The notes: generated by a model from the letters alone, not told the origin. A stretch of 64,000 nucleotides of DNA from Desulfobacillus sp041396245 (GCA_041396245.1 JAWKYW010000012.1:1-64000); one strand, 5' to 3'. Positions 44,835 through 54,398 are shown, counted from the first letter of the stretch. Program-made: numbers and translations.

Positions 44835-45270
44835 AGGCAGGCAGGCGATCAAGGTGCTGGTGCCGGTTGATGGCTCGGCCAACTCGGACCGCGTCATCGA
44901 CCATCTCCTGGCCGAACTGGCCGCCGGCACCGCCATGGACATGCACCTCCTGAACGTACAGATCCCCGTCGATTCCGGCCATGCTCGCATGTTCGTCAGC
45001 GACGAGGAGGTCCAGTCCTACCATCGCGAAGAGGGCGAGCAGGCCCTGAAGTCGGCAAGGCAAAAACTCGATGCGGCCGGGGTGGAATACCATTGGCACG
45101 TGGCCGTGGGGCATGTCGCCGACACCATCCTCCGCTTCGCCCGGGAACAGGGGGCCGAACGAATCGTCATGGGCACCCACGGGCGCACCGCCCTGGCCCA
45201 TCTTCTGCTTGGTTCGGTGGCGAGCGATGTTTCCCGCTCGGCCACCGTGCCCGTCACGCTGATCAAATAA
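44827..45270 (+). CDS. Universal stress protein (UspA family)
   Basis: The 147-residue protein has the Usp fold: an N-terminal strand with KVLVPVDGSANSDRVIDHLLAEL, and the ATP-binding signature G-2x-G-9x-GS in MGTHGRTALAHLLLGSVASDVSRSATVPVTLIK. It is probably an ATP-binding stress-response protein of the cytosol. The start overlaps the TerC-family gene by eight bases, suggesting co-expression. A GC-rich stem (GCCGGCTGG with CCAGCCGGC, 45279-45315) follows the stop. Confidence 0.92.
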   Translation: MREGRQAIKVLVPVDGSANSDRVIDHLLAELAAGTAMDMHLLNVQIPVDSGHARMFVSDEEVQSYHREEGEQALKSARQKLDAAGVEYHWHVAVGHVADTILRFAREQGAERIVMGTHGRTALAHLLLGSVASDVSRSATVPVTLIK

Positions 45271-45322
45271 CTGCCCTCGCCGGCTGGAATACCGGGCTGC
45301 AGCCGCCCAGCCGGCCAGCCGC

Positions 45323-45351
45323 GGGACAGTACGTTTTTTTCCTGTTAAAAT
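45323..45351 (+). promoter_or_regulatory. Probable promoter of ndk
   Basis: GGGACA (45323-45328) and TAAAAT (45346-45351) are spaced 17 bases, in a T-rich window unlike the GC-rich flanks. The ndk start is about 60 bases downstream. ndk, rlmN, pilF and rodZ are likely read from it. Confidence 0.5.
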
Positions 45352-45411
45352 AATGCGTTAAACGCGATTCGCAGTAACTTTTTTTCAACTCTTTGATTCT
45401 GGAGCACTTAG

Positions 45412-45837
45412 ATGGCTGTTGAACGCACCCTGTCGATCATCAAACCCGATGCCGTGGCGAAAAACGTGATCGGCAAGATTTACTCCCGCTTCGAGACCAA
45501 CGGCCTGACCATCGTGGCGGCCAGGATGAAGCACCTGTCGCGCCAGGAGGCCGAGGGCTTCTATGCCGTGCATCGCGAGCGTCCCTTTTTCAAGGATCTG
45601 GTCGAGTTCATGATTTCCGGCCCGGTGATGATCCAGGTGCTGCAGGGCGAAGGTGCCATCGCCAAAAACCGCGAGCTGATGGGCGCCACCGACCCGAAGA
45701 AGGCCGCGCAGGGAACCATCCGTGCGGATTTCGCCCAAAGCATCGACGCCAATGCCGTGCATGGCTCCGACGCGCCGGAAACGGCGGCCGTCGAGATCGC
45801 CTATTTCTTTCCGGCGATGGAAGTCTATTCGCGCTAA
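45412..45837 (+). CDS. ndk: Nucleoside diphosphate kinase
   Basis: Ndk balances nucleoside triphosphate pools by moving the gamma phosphate between nucleotides. The 141-residue protein starts AVERTLSIIKPDAVAKNVIGKI. It includes the active-site His region NAVHGSDAPETAAVEIAYFF and the substrate segment GPVMIQVLQGEGAIAKNRELMGATDPKKAAQGTIRADF. GGAG lies ahead of the start. The stop codon TAA is followed directly by the rlmN ATG with no spacer. Confidence 0.98.
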   Translation: MAVERTLSIIKPDAVAKNVIGKIYSRFETNGLTIVAARMKHLSRQEAEGFYAVHRERPFFKDLVEFMISGPVMIQVLQGEGAIAKNRELMGATDPKKAAQGTIRADFAQSIDANAVHGSDAPETAAVEIAYFFPAMEVYSR

Positions 45838-46977
45838 ATGAAGCAGAACCTCCTCGACTTCGATGCTGCCGGCCTGACCGCCTGGTTCGCCGGGATGGGC
45901 GAGAAGCCCTTTCGCGCGAAGCAGGTGCTGCGCTGGGTGCATCGGTTCGGGGAGGATGACTTCGAGCACATGAGCGACGTCGCCAAGACCCTGCGCGCGC
46001 GCCTCGCCGAGTTGGCCGAGGTGCGCCTGCCACAGGTGCTGCGCGACGCGACCGCGACCGACGGCACGCGCAAGTGGCTGCTCGACGTCGGCAATGGCAA
46101 TGCCGTCGAGTGCGTCTTCATTCCCGAGGAGAACCGCGGCACGCTGTGCATCTCGACCCAGGCCGGCTGTGCCCTCGATTGCGCCTTCTGCTCGACCGGC
46201 AGGCAGGGCTTCAACCGCAACCTGACGGCGGGCGAGATCATCGGTCAGCTGTGGTGGGCCAAGCAGGCGCTCGGCGATTTCCGCGCCCCTGGCGGCGCAG
46301 CGGATCGCCGTCCTGCGGAGACTGACTTTTTCCCGGAGCGCATCATCAGCAACGTCGTGCTGATGGGCATGGGCGAGCCGCTGGCCAACTTCGAGAATGT
46401 CGTCACCGCCCTGCACCTGATGCTCGACGACAACGCCTATGGGCTGTCGCGTCGTCGCGTGACGGTGTCGACCTCCGGCATCGTGCCCGCCATGGACAGG
46501 CTGCGCGAGGAATGCCCGGTGGCGCTGGCGGTGTCGCTGCATGCGCCGGATGACGCGCTGCGCGACAGGCTGGTGCCGATCAACCGCAAGTACCCCCTGG
46601 CGGCGCTGATGGCGGCCTGCCGGCGCTATCTGGAAAGGTCGCCACGCGACTTCATTACCTTCGAATACGTCATGCTGGACGGCGTAAACGATTCAGAAGA
46701 GCATGCCCGCGAGCTGGTCCGGCTCGTGCGCGACGTGCCCTGCAAGTTCAACCTGATTCCCTTCAATCCCTTCCCGGCTTCCGGGTTCAAGCGTTCGCCC
46801 GCCCAGCGGGTGCGCCGCTTCGCCGAGATCCTGATGCAGGCTCACATCGTCACGACGACGCGCAAGACACGGGGGGAGGACATCGACGCCGCCTGCGGCC
46901 AGCTGGCCGGACAGGTGCGCGATCGTACGCAGCGCAGGGAAAAACGCGCCATAACCATTGCGGAGGCTAGATCGTGA
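45838..46977 (+). CDS. rlmN: Dual-specificity 23S rRNA/tRNA adenine-C2 methyltransferase RlmN
   Basis: RlmN is a radical-SAM enzyme that methylates A2503 of 23S rRNA and A37 of several tRNAs. The 379-residue protein has the iron-sulfur motif CxxxCxxC in GCALDCAFCSTGRQGFNRNLTAGEI. It also has VLMGMGEPLANFENVVTALHLM and SLHAPDDALRDRLVPINRKYPL. The C-terminal Cys region is TTRKTRGEDIDAACGQLAG. It begins immediately after ndk and overlaps pilF by four bases. Confidence 0.97.
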   Translation: MKQNLLDFDAAGLTAWFAGMGEKPFRAKQVLRWVHRFGEDDFEHMSDVAKTLRARLAELAEVRLPQVLRDATATDGTRKWLLDVGNGNAVECVFIPEENRGTLCISTQAGCALDCAFCSTGRQGFNRNLTAGEIIGQLWWAKQALGDFRAPGGAADRRPAETDFFPERIISNVVLMGMGEPLANFENVVTALHLMLDDNAYGLSRRRVTVSTSGIVPAMDRLREECPVALAVSLHAPDDALRDRLVPINRKYPLAALMAACRRYLERSPRDFITFEYVMLDGVNDSEEHARELVRLVRDVPCKFNLIPFNPFPASGFKRSPAQRVRRFAEILMQAHIVTTTRKTRGEDIDAACGQLAGQVRDRTQRREKRAITIAEARS

Positions 46978-47756
46978 AACGAGCCATACTGGTTTTTTCC
47001 GCCGTACTCTTCGCCGGCTGCGCCAGCACCGGCTCAGGACCCGGCCCCTCGACCGCCCCCGTGTCGGAGCAGGCTCCGGCAGACATGGCGGAACGCAGCG
47101 CGAAGACGCATGCCGAGCTGGGCGCGCTCTATCTGCAGTCGGGCAATCCGGCCGTCGCTCTGGATGAGGCGCGCATCGCTACCGCGCACGATCCCGGTTA
47201 CGCGCCGGCCTACAGCCTGATGGGGCTCGTGCACCTGTTGCTGAACGAGATGCCCCAGGCCCGGACCGCCTTCGAACGCGCCATCCAGCTGGCGCCCGGC
47301 GATCCGCAGATCGCCAACGATTATGGCTGGTTCCTCTGCCAGAGCGGACGGGAGCGGGAGGCATTCAAGTATTTCGAGGCGGCGGCGCAAAACCCGCTCT
47401 ACAACACGCCGACCAAGCCCTATACCAATGCCGGCCTGTGTTACCTGAGAATCAAGGACGAGAAGACCGCCGAGGCGAACTTCCAGCGCGCCGTCATGGT
47501 CGACGCCTCGAACGCGCAGGCCGTCTACCACTTGTCCAACCTGGCCTTCAAGCGGGGGGATTATTTCAACGCCAAGCGATTGCTGGACGATCTGCACCGC
47601 CTGATGGAGCCCAATTCCGAATCGCTCTGGCTGGGCGTGCGGATCGAGCGGAAAATCGGCGACCGGCAGGCCGAAGCGAGCTATGCGTCCCGCTTGCGCC
47701 GCAAGTTCGCCGGCACGCCCGAGCACCAGGCGCTGATGCAGGGGAAGTACGAGTGA
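46974..47756 (+). CDS. pilF: Type IV pilus biogenesis lipoprotein PilF/PilW
   Basis: The 260-residue protein is a lipoprotein: signal peptide MKRAILVFSAVLFAGCAS with the lipobox Cys at 16. About six TPR units follow (SAKTHAELGALYLQSGNPAVALDEARIATAHDPGYAPAYSLMGLVHLLLNEMPQARTAFERAIQLAPGDPQIANDYGWFLCQSGREREAFKYFEAA). PilF is the pilotin for the PilQ secretin of type IV pili. The place between rlmN and rodZ-ispG is the standard one for pilF in beta- and gammaproteobacteria. Confidence 0.94.
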   Translation: MKRAILVFSAVLFAGCASTGSGPGPSTAPVSEQAPADMAERSAKTHAELGALYLQSGNPAVALDEARIATAHDPGYAPAYSLMGLVHLLLNEMPQARTAFERAIQLAPGDPQIANDYGWFLCQSGREREAFKYFEAAAQNPLYNTPTKPYTNAGLCYLRIKDEKTAEANFQRAVMVDASNAQAVYHLSNLAFKRGDYFNAKRLLDDLHRLMEPNSESLWLGVRIERKIGDRQAEASYASRLRRKFAGTPEHQALMQGKYE

Positions 47757-48592
47757 GCGAAACGGAGGAATCCGTGAAGGCCGCGCAATCGGTGCCGGGC
47801 CCCGGCACCATGCTGCGCATGGCGCGGGAGGCGCGTGGCATGTCGATTCCCGAAGTGGCCACCGCGCTCAAGATGAGTCCGCGGCAGATCGAGGCCATGG
47901 AGGGAGAGGATTTTTCCAGGCTGTCGGGCGCGACGTACATCCGCGGGTTCATCCGGAATTACGCAAGATTGCTCAGGATCGATGCGGCGCCGGTCCTGGC
48001 CACCCTCGCGGAGCATACCCCGCTGCCACTGGCGGAGTTGAACGCACCTGCGGATGCCGGCGTGACAATGCCGACATCCGGCAAGCGTCAGGGCAAAGGA
48101 CTGTTTGCCGCCACGCTGCTGGCGCTGGCAGCACTGGCCGTCGCCCTGGCGCTGTACTTCGACGTTTTGGACCTTGCCAGCCTTTTGAACCGACAGGCCG
48201 ATTCGGCCGCGCCAAGCCAGCCCCGGATTGCCCAGCCCCAGATTGCTCAGCCCTTGCCGCAACCCGTCGCGGCCGTACCATCCTCCGAGGTGGTCGAAGC
48301 CGCTGCCGCCACGATGCCTGCCGACCCGTCCGCTCAGGCGCCGCAGACAGCCGGGATGCGCCAGCTGATATTCAGTTTCGACGGCAGTTCCTGGGTGGAG
48401 GTCAGGGATGCGGCAGGACGCACCCTTCTATCGCAGATGAACGCGAAAGGAACGACGCGGCTGGTCGAGGGATCCCCCCCGTTCCAGCTGGTGGTGGGCA
48501 ATGCCTCAAACGTGCGGCTGCAGTATGACGACCAGGCGGTTGACCTCAGGCCGCATACGCGCGTCGAAGTGGCACGGTTGACGCTCGATTGA
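47753..48592 (+). CDS. rodZ: Cytoskeleton protein RodZ
   Basis: RodZ links MreB to the membrane for rod-shape maintenance. The 279-residue protein has an N-terminal Xre-type helix-turn-helix (MLRMAREARGMSIPEVATALKMSPRQIEAMEGEDFSRLSGATYIRGFIRNYARLLRID), one membrane helix (LFAATLLALAALAVALALYFDVL) and a periplasmic domain (LIFSFDGSSWVEVRDAAGRTLLSQMNAKGTTRLVEGSPPFQLVVGNASNVRLQYDDQAVDL). It starts with GTG overlapping the pilF stop by four bases. Confidence 0.94.
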   Translation: MSETEESVKAAQSVPGPGTMLRMAREARGMSIPEVATALKMSPRQIEAMEGEDFSRLSGATYIRGFIRNYARLLRIDAAPVLATLAEHTPLPLAELNAPADAGVTMPTSGKRQGKGLFAATLLALAALAVALALYFDVLDLASLLNRQADSAAPSQPRIAQPQIAQPLPQPVAAVPSSEVVEAAAATMPADPSAQAPQTAGMRQLIFSFDGSSWVEVRDAAGRTLLSQMNAKGTTRLVEGSPPFQLVVGNASNVRLQYDDQAVDLRPHTRVEVARLTLD

Positions 48593-48597
48593 ACCGG

Positions 48598-49851
48598 ATG
48601 GACATGGCCGTGGAAAGAGCAGACGGGCCGTCCGCCCGCCGTAACACGCGCACTGCCAGGATCGGCGGTATCGCCCTCGGCGGCGCCCATCCGGTTGTCG
48701 TGCAATCGATGACCAACACGGATACGGCCGACGTAGCGGCTACCGCCGCCCAGGTGGCGCAACTCGCCCGGGCCGGATCGGAAATCGTGCGCATTACGGT
48801 GAATACGCAGGCGGCGGCGCGCGCCGTGCCGGGCATCCGCGAGCGCCTGCTGGCCATGAATCTCGACGTGCCGCTGGTCGGCGATTTCCACTTCAACGGC
48901 CACAAGCTGCTGGCGGAGACTCCGGCCTGCGCCGAGGCGCTCGACAAGCTGCGCATCAATCCCGGCAACGTCGGCCGTGGCGCCAGGCGCGACGAGCAGT
49001 TCGCGCAACTGATCGCGCTGGCCTGCCGCTACGGCAAGCCGGTGCGCATCGGCGTCAACTGGGGCAGCCTGGATCCGGCGCTGCTGGCGCGCCTCATGGA
49101 CGAGAATGCCCGGCGGCCGCGGCCCAGGGACGCTACTCAGATCATGCGCGAGGCAATGGTTGCCTCGGCACTGGAGAGTGCAGCCAAGGCGGAGGAACTC
49201 GGCCTGCCCGGCGATGCGATCGTGCTCTCCTGCAAGGTGAGCGGCGTGCAGGACCTGATCGCGGTCTACCGTGATCTCGCCGCCCGCTGCGATTATCCGC
49301 TGCACCTCGGTCTGACCGAGGCCGGCATGGGCTCGAAGGGCATCGTCGCCTCGACGGCCGCACTGGCGGTACTGCTGCAGGAAGGCATCGGCGACACCAT
49401 CCGTGTTTCGCTGACGCCAGAGCCCAACGGAGACCGCACGCAGGAAGTGATCGTCGCCCAGGAGATCCTGCAGACGATGGGCCTACGCGCCTTCACGCCG
49501 CTGGTGGCGGCCTGCCCGGGCTGTGGCCGCACCACCAGCACGGTGTTCCAGGAACTGGCGCAGGATATCCAGGCCCATGTGCGGACGCGCATGCCGGAAT
49601 GGCGGCTGCAGTACGAGGGGGTCGAGAACATGACCCTGGCCGTAATGGGGTGCGTGGTGAACGGCCCGGGCGAGAGCAAGCATGCCAACATCGGCATCAG
49701 CCTGCCGGGCACCGGCGAGACGCCGGTGGCGCCGGTATATGTCGACGGCGAAAAGACCGTCACGCTGAAAGGGGACGACATCGCGCGTGAATTCAAGGCG
49801 ATCGTCGACGATTACGTGGCGCGGAAATACCCGCGCCGGGCCACAAGCTGA
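48598..49851 (+). CDS. ispG: 4-hydroxy-3-methylbut-2-enyl diphosphate synthase IspG
   Basis: IspG converts MEcPP to HMBPP in the MEP isoprenoid pathway with a 4Fe-4S cluster. The 417-residue protein has IGGIALGGAHPVVVQSMTNTDTADVAATAAQVAQLARAGSEIVRITVN, the cluster Cys residues in AACPGCGRTTSTVF and the third in LAVMGCVVNGPGESKHANIGISLPG. I use ATG 48598 (MDMAVERADG); a TTG nine bases earlier overlaps the rodZ stop. hisS starts three bases after it ends. Confidence 0.97.
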   Translation: MDMAVERADGPSARRNTRTARIGGIALGGAHPVVVQSMTNTDTADVAATAAQVAQLARAGSEIVRITVNTQAAARAVPGIRERLLAMNLDVPLVGDFHFNGHKLLAETPACAEALDKLRINPGNVGRGARRDEQFAQLIALACRYGKPVRIGVNWGSLDPALLARLMDENARRPRPRDATQIMREAMVASALESAAKAEELGLPGDAIVLSCKVSGVQDLIAVYRDLAARCDYPLHLGLTEAGMGSKGIVASTAALAVLLQEGIGDTIRVSLTPEPNGDRTQEVIVAQEILQTMGLRAFTPLVAACPGCGRTTSTVFQELAQDIQAHVRTRMPEWRLQYEGVENMTLAVMGCVVNGPGESKHANIGISLPGTGETPVAPVYVDGEKTVTLKGDDIAREFKAIVDDYVARKYPRRATS

Positions 49852-49853
49852 TC

Positions 49854-51158
49854 ATGAGCCAGACGATTCAAGCCATCCGCGGGATGAACGACATCCTGCC
49901 CGACGAGGCCGAGTTGTGGGAGCGCTTCGACGACGCCGTGCGCGGCTGGTTGCGTGCCTACGGCTACCGGCCGATGCGCATGCCGGTGGTCGAGCCGACG
50001 CCGCTTTTCTCCCGCGCCATCGGCGAGGTGACCGACATCGTCGAGAAGGAAATGTACTCCTTCGTCGACGCGCTCAACGGGGAGGCGCTCACGCTGCGGC
50101 CGGAAGGCACCGCCTCCTGCGTGCGCGCCGTGCTGCAGCACAGCCTGCTCCACGCCGGCCCCCAGCGCCTGTGGTACGCCGGCCCGATGTTCCGCCACGA
50201 GCGGCCGCAGAAGGGCCGATATCGCCAGTTCCACCAGTTCGGCGTCGAAGCCTTCGGCTATGCCGGACCGGACATCGATGCAGAGCAGATCGTCATGTGC
50301 GCGCGGCTGTGGGACGAACTGGCGCTCACCGGCATCAGGCTGGAGATCAACTCGCTTGGAAGCACAGAGGAGCGGCAGCGCCACCGCGCCGAACTGATCG
50401 CCTATCTGGAGCGCCATCGCGAGGCGCTGGATGCCGATGCCCGGCGCCGCCTGCATTCCAACCCGCTGCGCATCCTCGACAGCAAGAATCCGCACATGCA
50501 GGCACTCATCGAGGGCGCACCGAAGCTGATGGATTTCCTTGGCGAGGCCTCGCTCGAGCATTTCGCCGGCGTGCAGGCGCTGCTCAAGGAAGCGGGCATT
50601 CCCTATCGCATCAACCCGCGCCTGGTGCGCGGCCTCGACTACTACAACCTGACCGTTTTCGAATGGATCACCGACAGGCTGGGCGCCCAGGGCACCGTCT
50701 GCGCCGGCGGCCGCTACGACGGGCTGATCGAACAGCTCGGCGGCAAGCCGGCGCCGGCCTGCGGCTTCGCCATGGGTGTCGAGCGTCTCGTCGCCCTGCT
50801 GAAGGAAGAGCATGGTGCCGAGGCGGAACAGGCGGCGCGAAGCGCACCCGACGTGTATGTCGTGCATCAGGGCGAGATGGCGCAACGGCCGGCTTTCCGG
50901 GCCGCCGAGGCCCTGCGTGGCGCCGGATTCGACGTCCTTTTTCACTGCGGCGGCGGCAGCTTCAAGTCGCAGATGAAGCGCGCCGACGCCTCGGGGGCGC
51001 AGGTCGCCGTGATCATCGGCGACGAGGAGGCGCGTGATGACAGTGCCAGCCTGAAACCCTTGCGCACGGATGCGCCGCAGAGGCGCATCCCGCTGGACCG
51101 GCTGGCCGACGAGATCGGCAATTTTATTTTTGGGGATGATGACGATGGCGACCTATGA
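49854..51158 (+). CDS. hisS: Histidyl-tRNA synthetase
   Basis: The 434-residue class II synthetase charges tRNA-His. It has motif 2 and 3 regions (YAGPMFRHERPQKGRYRQFHQFGVEAFG; CGFAMGVERLVALL) and the His-specific loops LVRGLDYYNLTVFEW and CAGGRYDGLIEQLGG. The C-terminal anticodon-binding domain follows (VYVVHQGEMAQRPAFRAAEALRGAGFDVLFHCGGGSFKSQMKRADASGAQVAVIIGDEE). The catalytically important GLDYY and GGRYDG motifs are intact, unlike HisZ at 58141. The end overlaps yfgM by 14 bases. Confidence 0.98.
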   Translation: MSQTIQAIRGMNDILPDEAELWERFDDAVRGWLRAYGYRPMRMPVVEPTPLFSRAIGEVTDIVEKEMYSFVDALNGEALTLRPEGTASCVRAVLQHSLLHAGPQRLWYAGPMFRHERPQKGRYRQFHQFGVEAFGYAGPDIDAEQIVMCARLWDELALTGIRLEINSLGSTEERQRHRAELIAYLERHREALDADARRRLHSNPLRILDSKNPHMQALIEGAPKLMDFLGEASLEHFAGVQALLKEAGIPYRINPRLVRGLDYYNLTVFEWITDRLGAQGTVCAGGRYDGLIEQLGGKPAPACGFAMGVERLVALLKEEHGAEAEQAARSAPDVYVVHQGEMAQRPAFRAAEALRGAGFDVLFHCGGGSFKSQMKRADASGAQVAVIIGDEEARDDSASLKPLRTDAPQRRIPLDRLADEIGNFIFGDDDDGDL

Positions 51159-51813
51159 CCTGGAAGAGCAGGAACAGATATCGGAGTTGAAAACCTGGTG
51201 GCGGATGTACGGCAACCTGGTGACGTCAGTGCTGCTGGCCCTGGCCGTCGGCGTGGCCGGCTGGCAGGGCTGGAACTGGTACCAGCGCAATCAGTCGGCC
51301 GAGGCCTCGGTCCTCTATGCCGCGGTGCAGAAGGCGGTCAAGGAGGACGACGCCAGGCGTGCGCGGGAGGCGGCAGGCGAGCTGACCGAGAAGTATCCCG
51401 CCACGGCCTACGCCGCCCTGGCCGCACTGACTTCTGCCCGCATGCAGTTCGATGCCGGTGACCTGAAGACTGCCCGGGCCCAGCTGCAATGGGTGGCCGA
51501 TAAGGCGCGTGACAAGGATTTGCGCGATCTCGGCCGGCTCCGCCTGGCGCATGTCCTGTACGACGACAAGGCCCTGGACGAAGCGCTCAAGCTGCTGGCC
51601 GACGCGCCCGCGCCGGCCTTCGCGGCGCGCTTCGAGGAGCTGAAGGGGGACATCCTGGCCACTCAGGGCAAGCAGACGGAAGCCAGGTCCGCCTATCAGG
51701 GCGCGCTGGCGAAACAGGACGCCGCCGAGAAGGCCGCTGGCAGCCAGTCCGGTCAGGAAACCCGGTACCGCGACCTGCTGCAGGTCAAACTCGATTCTCT
51801 CGGAGGCAAGTGA
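51145..51813 (+). CDS. yfgM: YfgM-type SecYEG-associated TPR protein
   Basis: The 222-residue protein has a short cytosolic N-terminus (MATYDLEEQEQISELKTWWRMYGN), one membrane helix (LVTSVLLALAVGVAGWQGWNWYQR) and a periplasmic TPR-like domain (AAVQKAVKEDDARRAREAAGELTEKYPATAYAALAALTSARMQFDAGDLKTARAQLQWV). YfgM binds the translocon and periplasmic chaperones. I chose MATYDLEEQ at 51145, within the hisS end, as the family start. The hisS-yfgM-bamB-der order is conserved. Confidence 0.93.
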   Translation: MATYDLEEQEQISELKTWWRMYGNLVTSVLLALAVGVAGWQGWNWYQRNQSAEASVLYAAVQKAVKEDDARRAREAAGELTEKYPATAYAALAALTSARMQFDAGDLKTARAQLQWVADKARDKDLRDLGRLRLAHVLYDDKALDEALKLLADAPAPAFAARFEELKGDILATQGKQTEARSAYQGALAKQDAAEKAAGSQSGQETRYRDLLQVKLDSLGGK

Positions 51814-52958
51814 TGCGCGTCGTTGCCGTTTTGTCGCTGGCGGTCGCACTGGCCGGCTGTTCCACGATGCAAAAGATGAACCCGGTGAACTGGTTTTCCA
51901 GCGCACCCAAGGTAAAACCTGCCGAGCTGGAGAAGATCAGCCCGAGCGCGACGTTGGCCACGCTCTGGCAGGCCAGCGTGGGCAGCGCGGGAGGCTATGT
52001 GCTGACTCCGGCGGTCGTCGGCTCGAGCGTCTATGCCGCCGCCCAGGACGGTACGCTGGCGCGCTTCGACAACGGCGGGCAGGCCTGGCGGATCAATGCC
52101 GGCCGGCCGATTTCCGGCGGCGTCGGCGCGGATGGCCGCCTGGTGGTGGTGGCCACGGCGAAGGGGGAAGTCCTGGCGTTCGACAGCAACGGCAAGGCCC
52201 TGTGGAAGGCACGCGTCACGTCCGAAGTGCTGGCGGCGCCGCAAATCGCGGATGATCTGGTCCTGGTACGCAGCGGCGACAACCGCATCTTCGGCCTCGA
52301 TGCCGCAGACGGCAAGCGCAAGTGGGTCTATCAGCGCAGTACCCCGGCGCTCTCCCTGCGCAGCAATGTCGGCGTGACGGTGGCCGGCAAGGCGGCGCTG
52401 GCCGGCTTCCCCGGCGGCAAGCTGGTGGCCATCGCGCTCAACAACGGCGCAGCCATCTGGGAAGCCACGGTGGCGATGCCCAAGGGCGCCACGGAACTCG
52501 AGCGTGTTTCCGACGTGACCAGCGCGCCCGTCGTAGACGGGCGGGAGGTCTGTGCGGCGGCCTACCAGGGGCGGATTGCCTGCTTTGCCCTGGCCTCGGG
52601 CGACCACCTCTGGTCCCGCGACATGTCATCGACAGCCGGCCTCGACATGGATGCGCGCAACGTCTATGTCACGGATGAGAAGGGTGCGGTGCATGCGCTG
52701 GATCGCGCCAACGGCGCGACCGTGTGGAAGCAGGACAAGCTGTTCATGCGCCGGGTCAGTCGGCCGATCGCGCTGGGCAGCCATGTCGCCGTGGGCGACT
52801 ACCGGGGCGTCGTCCATCTGCTGCGCCGCGACAACGGCGCCTTCGCCGCCCGCTACAGTTCGGACAGCAGCGGCATTGCCGCCGAACCGCTACGATTGGC
52901 GCGCGGCTTCCTGATCCAGACGCGCAATGGCGGCCTCTACGCCTTGTCGCCGAATTGA
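51813..52958 (+). CDS. bamB: Outer membrane protein assembly factor BamB
   Basis: BamB is a lipoprotein of the BAM complex that inserts outer-membrane beta-barrels. The 381-residue protein has a lipoprotein signal (MRVVAVLSLAVALAGCSTMQ, Cys16) and PQQ-type beta-propeller repeats (LVLVRSGDNRIFGLDAADGKRKWVYQRSTPALSLRSNVGVTVAGKAALAGFPGGKLVAIALNNGAAIWEATVAMPKG). ATG at 51813 with GGAGG six bases upstream is preferred to the GTG at 51810. The start overlaps the last base of the yfgM stop. Confidence 0.96.
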   Translation: MRVVAVLSLAVALAGCSTMQKMNPVNWFSSAPKVKPAELEKISPSATLATLWQASVGSAGGYVLTPAVVGSSVYAAAQDGTLARFDNGGQAWRINAGRPISGGVGADGRLVVVATAKGEVLAFDSNGKALWKARVTSEVLAAPQIADDLVLVRSGDNRIFGLDAADGKRKWVYQRSTPALSLRSNVGVTVAGKAALAGFPGGKLVAIALNNGAAIWEATVAMPKGATELERVSDVTSAPVVDGREVCAAAYQGRIACFALASGDHLWSRDMSSTAGLDMDARNVYVTDEKGAVHALDRANGATVWKQDKLFMRRVSRPIALGSHVAVGDYRGVVHLLRRDNGAFAARYSSDSSGIAAEPLRLARGFLIQTRNGGLYALSPN

Positions 52959-52979
52959 CGATCCCCTGAAAGCCTGCTC

Positions 52980-54308
52980 ATGAAGCCCACCCTGGTCATT
53001 GTCGGCCGACCCAACGTGGGCAAATCCACCCTGTTCAACCGCCTGACCCGATCGCGCGATGCCCTGGTGGCGGACCTGCCCGGCCTTACCCGGGATCGCC
53101 ATTACGGCCACGGCCGGCTGGGCTCACGACCTTATCTGGTGGTCGATACCGGCGGATTCGAGCCGTCGGCAAAACAGGGCATCCTCGCCGAGATGGCGCA
53201 GCAGGCCGAAGCGGCGATTGCCGAAGCCGACATGCTGCTGTTCGTCGTGGACGGGCGTGCCGGGCCGACCCCCCAGGACAAGAGTATCGCCGACCGCCTG
53301 CGCCGTACCGGCCGCCCGCTGTTGCTGGTGGTGAACAAGTCGGAGGGGATGGATCGCGCCATGATCGGCGCCGAATTCCACGAACTGGCCAGCGGCGAGC
53401 CACTGGTCATCTCCGCCGCCCATGGCGACGGCGTGAGGGATCTGGTCGAGGAGGCGCTGGCGCCGTTCCCCGAGGCCGGGGAGCCGGACGAAGAGAGCGG
53501 GGGGCCGCGCATCGCCGTGGTGGGCCGGCCCAACGTCGGGAAATCCACGCTCATCAACGCATTGCTCGGGGAAGAGCGGGTCATCGCCTTCGACCAGCCC
53601 GGCACCACGCGCGATGCCATTGCAGTGCCCTTCCGACGCAAGGGAAAGGATTACACCCTTGTCGATACGGCCGGCCTGCGCCGCAGGGGCAAGGTTTTCG
53701 AGGCCGTCGAGAAGTTCTCCGTCATCAAGACGCTGCAGTCGATCGAGGAAGCCAACGTCGTGGTGCTGGTGCTCGATGCCAGCCAGGACATCTCGGACCA
53801 GGATGCGCATATCGCCGGTTTTTGCGTCGAAGCCGGGCGAGCCGTGGTGATTGCCGTGAACAAGTGGGATTGCACCGACGATTACCGGCGCGAGCGCATC
53901 AAGATGGACATGAATCGGAAACTCAATTTCCTCGCTTTTGCCAAGGCGCATTTCATCAGCGCGCTCAAAGGGGAGGGCATCAATCCGCTGATGGCCTCGG
54001 TGGATGCGGCTTACGCCGCCGCCATGGTCAAGATGCCCACCCCGAAGCTCACCCGCCTGTTGCAGGCCGCGATCGTCAAGCAGGCGCCGCCGCGCCACGG
54101 CATATTCCGCCCCAAGCTGCGTTACGCCCACCAAGGGGGCAACAACCCCCCGGTCATCGTCATTCACGGCAATGCGCTCGAACATGTTCCGGACGCCTAT
54201 CGGCGCTATCTCGAACGGACCTTCATCGAGGCCTTCAGGCTGCAAGGTACCCCGCTGCGGGTGGAGCTCCGCACGACCCGGAACCCCTTCGCCGATAAAG
54301 TACGCTGA
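52980..54308 (+). CDS. der: Ribosome-assembly GTPase Der (EngA)
   Basis: Der is an essential GTPase for 50S subunit maturation. The 442-residue protein has two GTPase domains in tandem: the first with GRPNVGKSTLFN, DLPGLTRDRHYG, DTGGFEP and NKSE, the second with GRPNVGKSTLIN, DTAGLRRRGK and NKWD. The C-terminal KH-like domain follows (RHGIFRPKLRYAHQGGNNPPVIVIHGNALEHVPDAYRRYLERTFIEAF). The ATG at 52980 lies 21 bases after bamB. Confidence 0.98.
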   Translation: MKPTLVIVGRPNVGKSTLFNRLTRSRDALVADLPGLTRDRHYGHGRLGSRPYLVVDTGGFEPSAKQGILAEMAQQAEAAIAEADMLLFVVDGRAGPTPQDKSIADRLRRTGRPLLLVVNKSEGMDRAMIGAEFHELASGEPLVISAAHGDGVRDLVEEALAPFPEAGEPDEESGGPRIAVVGRPNVGKSTLINALLGEERVIAFDQPGTTRDAIAVPFRRKGKDYTLVDTAGLRRRGKVFEAVEKFSVIKTLQSIEEANVVVLVLDASQDISDQDAHIAGFCVEAGRAVVIAVNKWDCTDDYRRERIKMDMNRKLNFLAFAKAHFISALKGEGINPLMASVDAAYAAAMVKMPTPKLTRLLQAAIVKQAPPRHGIFRPKLRYAHQGGNNPPVIVIHGNALEHVPDAYRRYLERTFIEAFRLQGTPLRVELRTTRNPFADKVR

Positions 54309-54398
54309 TGCGCCGTCTGCCGCTGCCTTGTGGCGGAGCGTGAAAAAATCCGGTAAAGTGCCGTTTCAAAAAACAATTTACATACGTGGGGTCACACC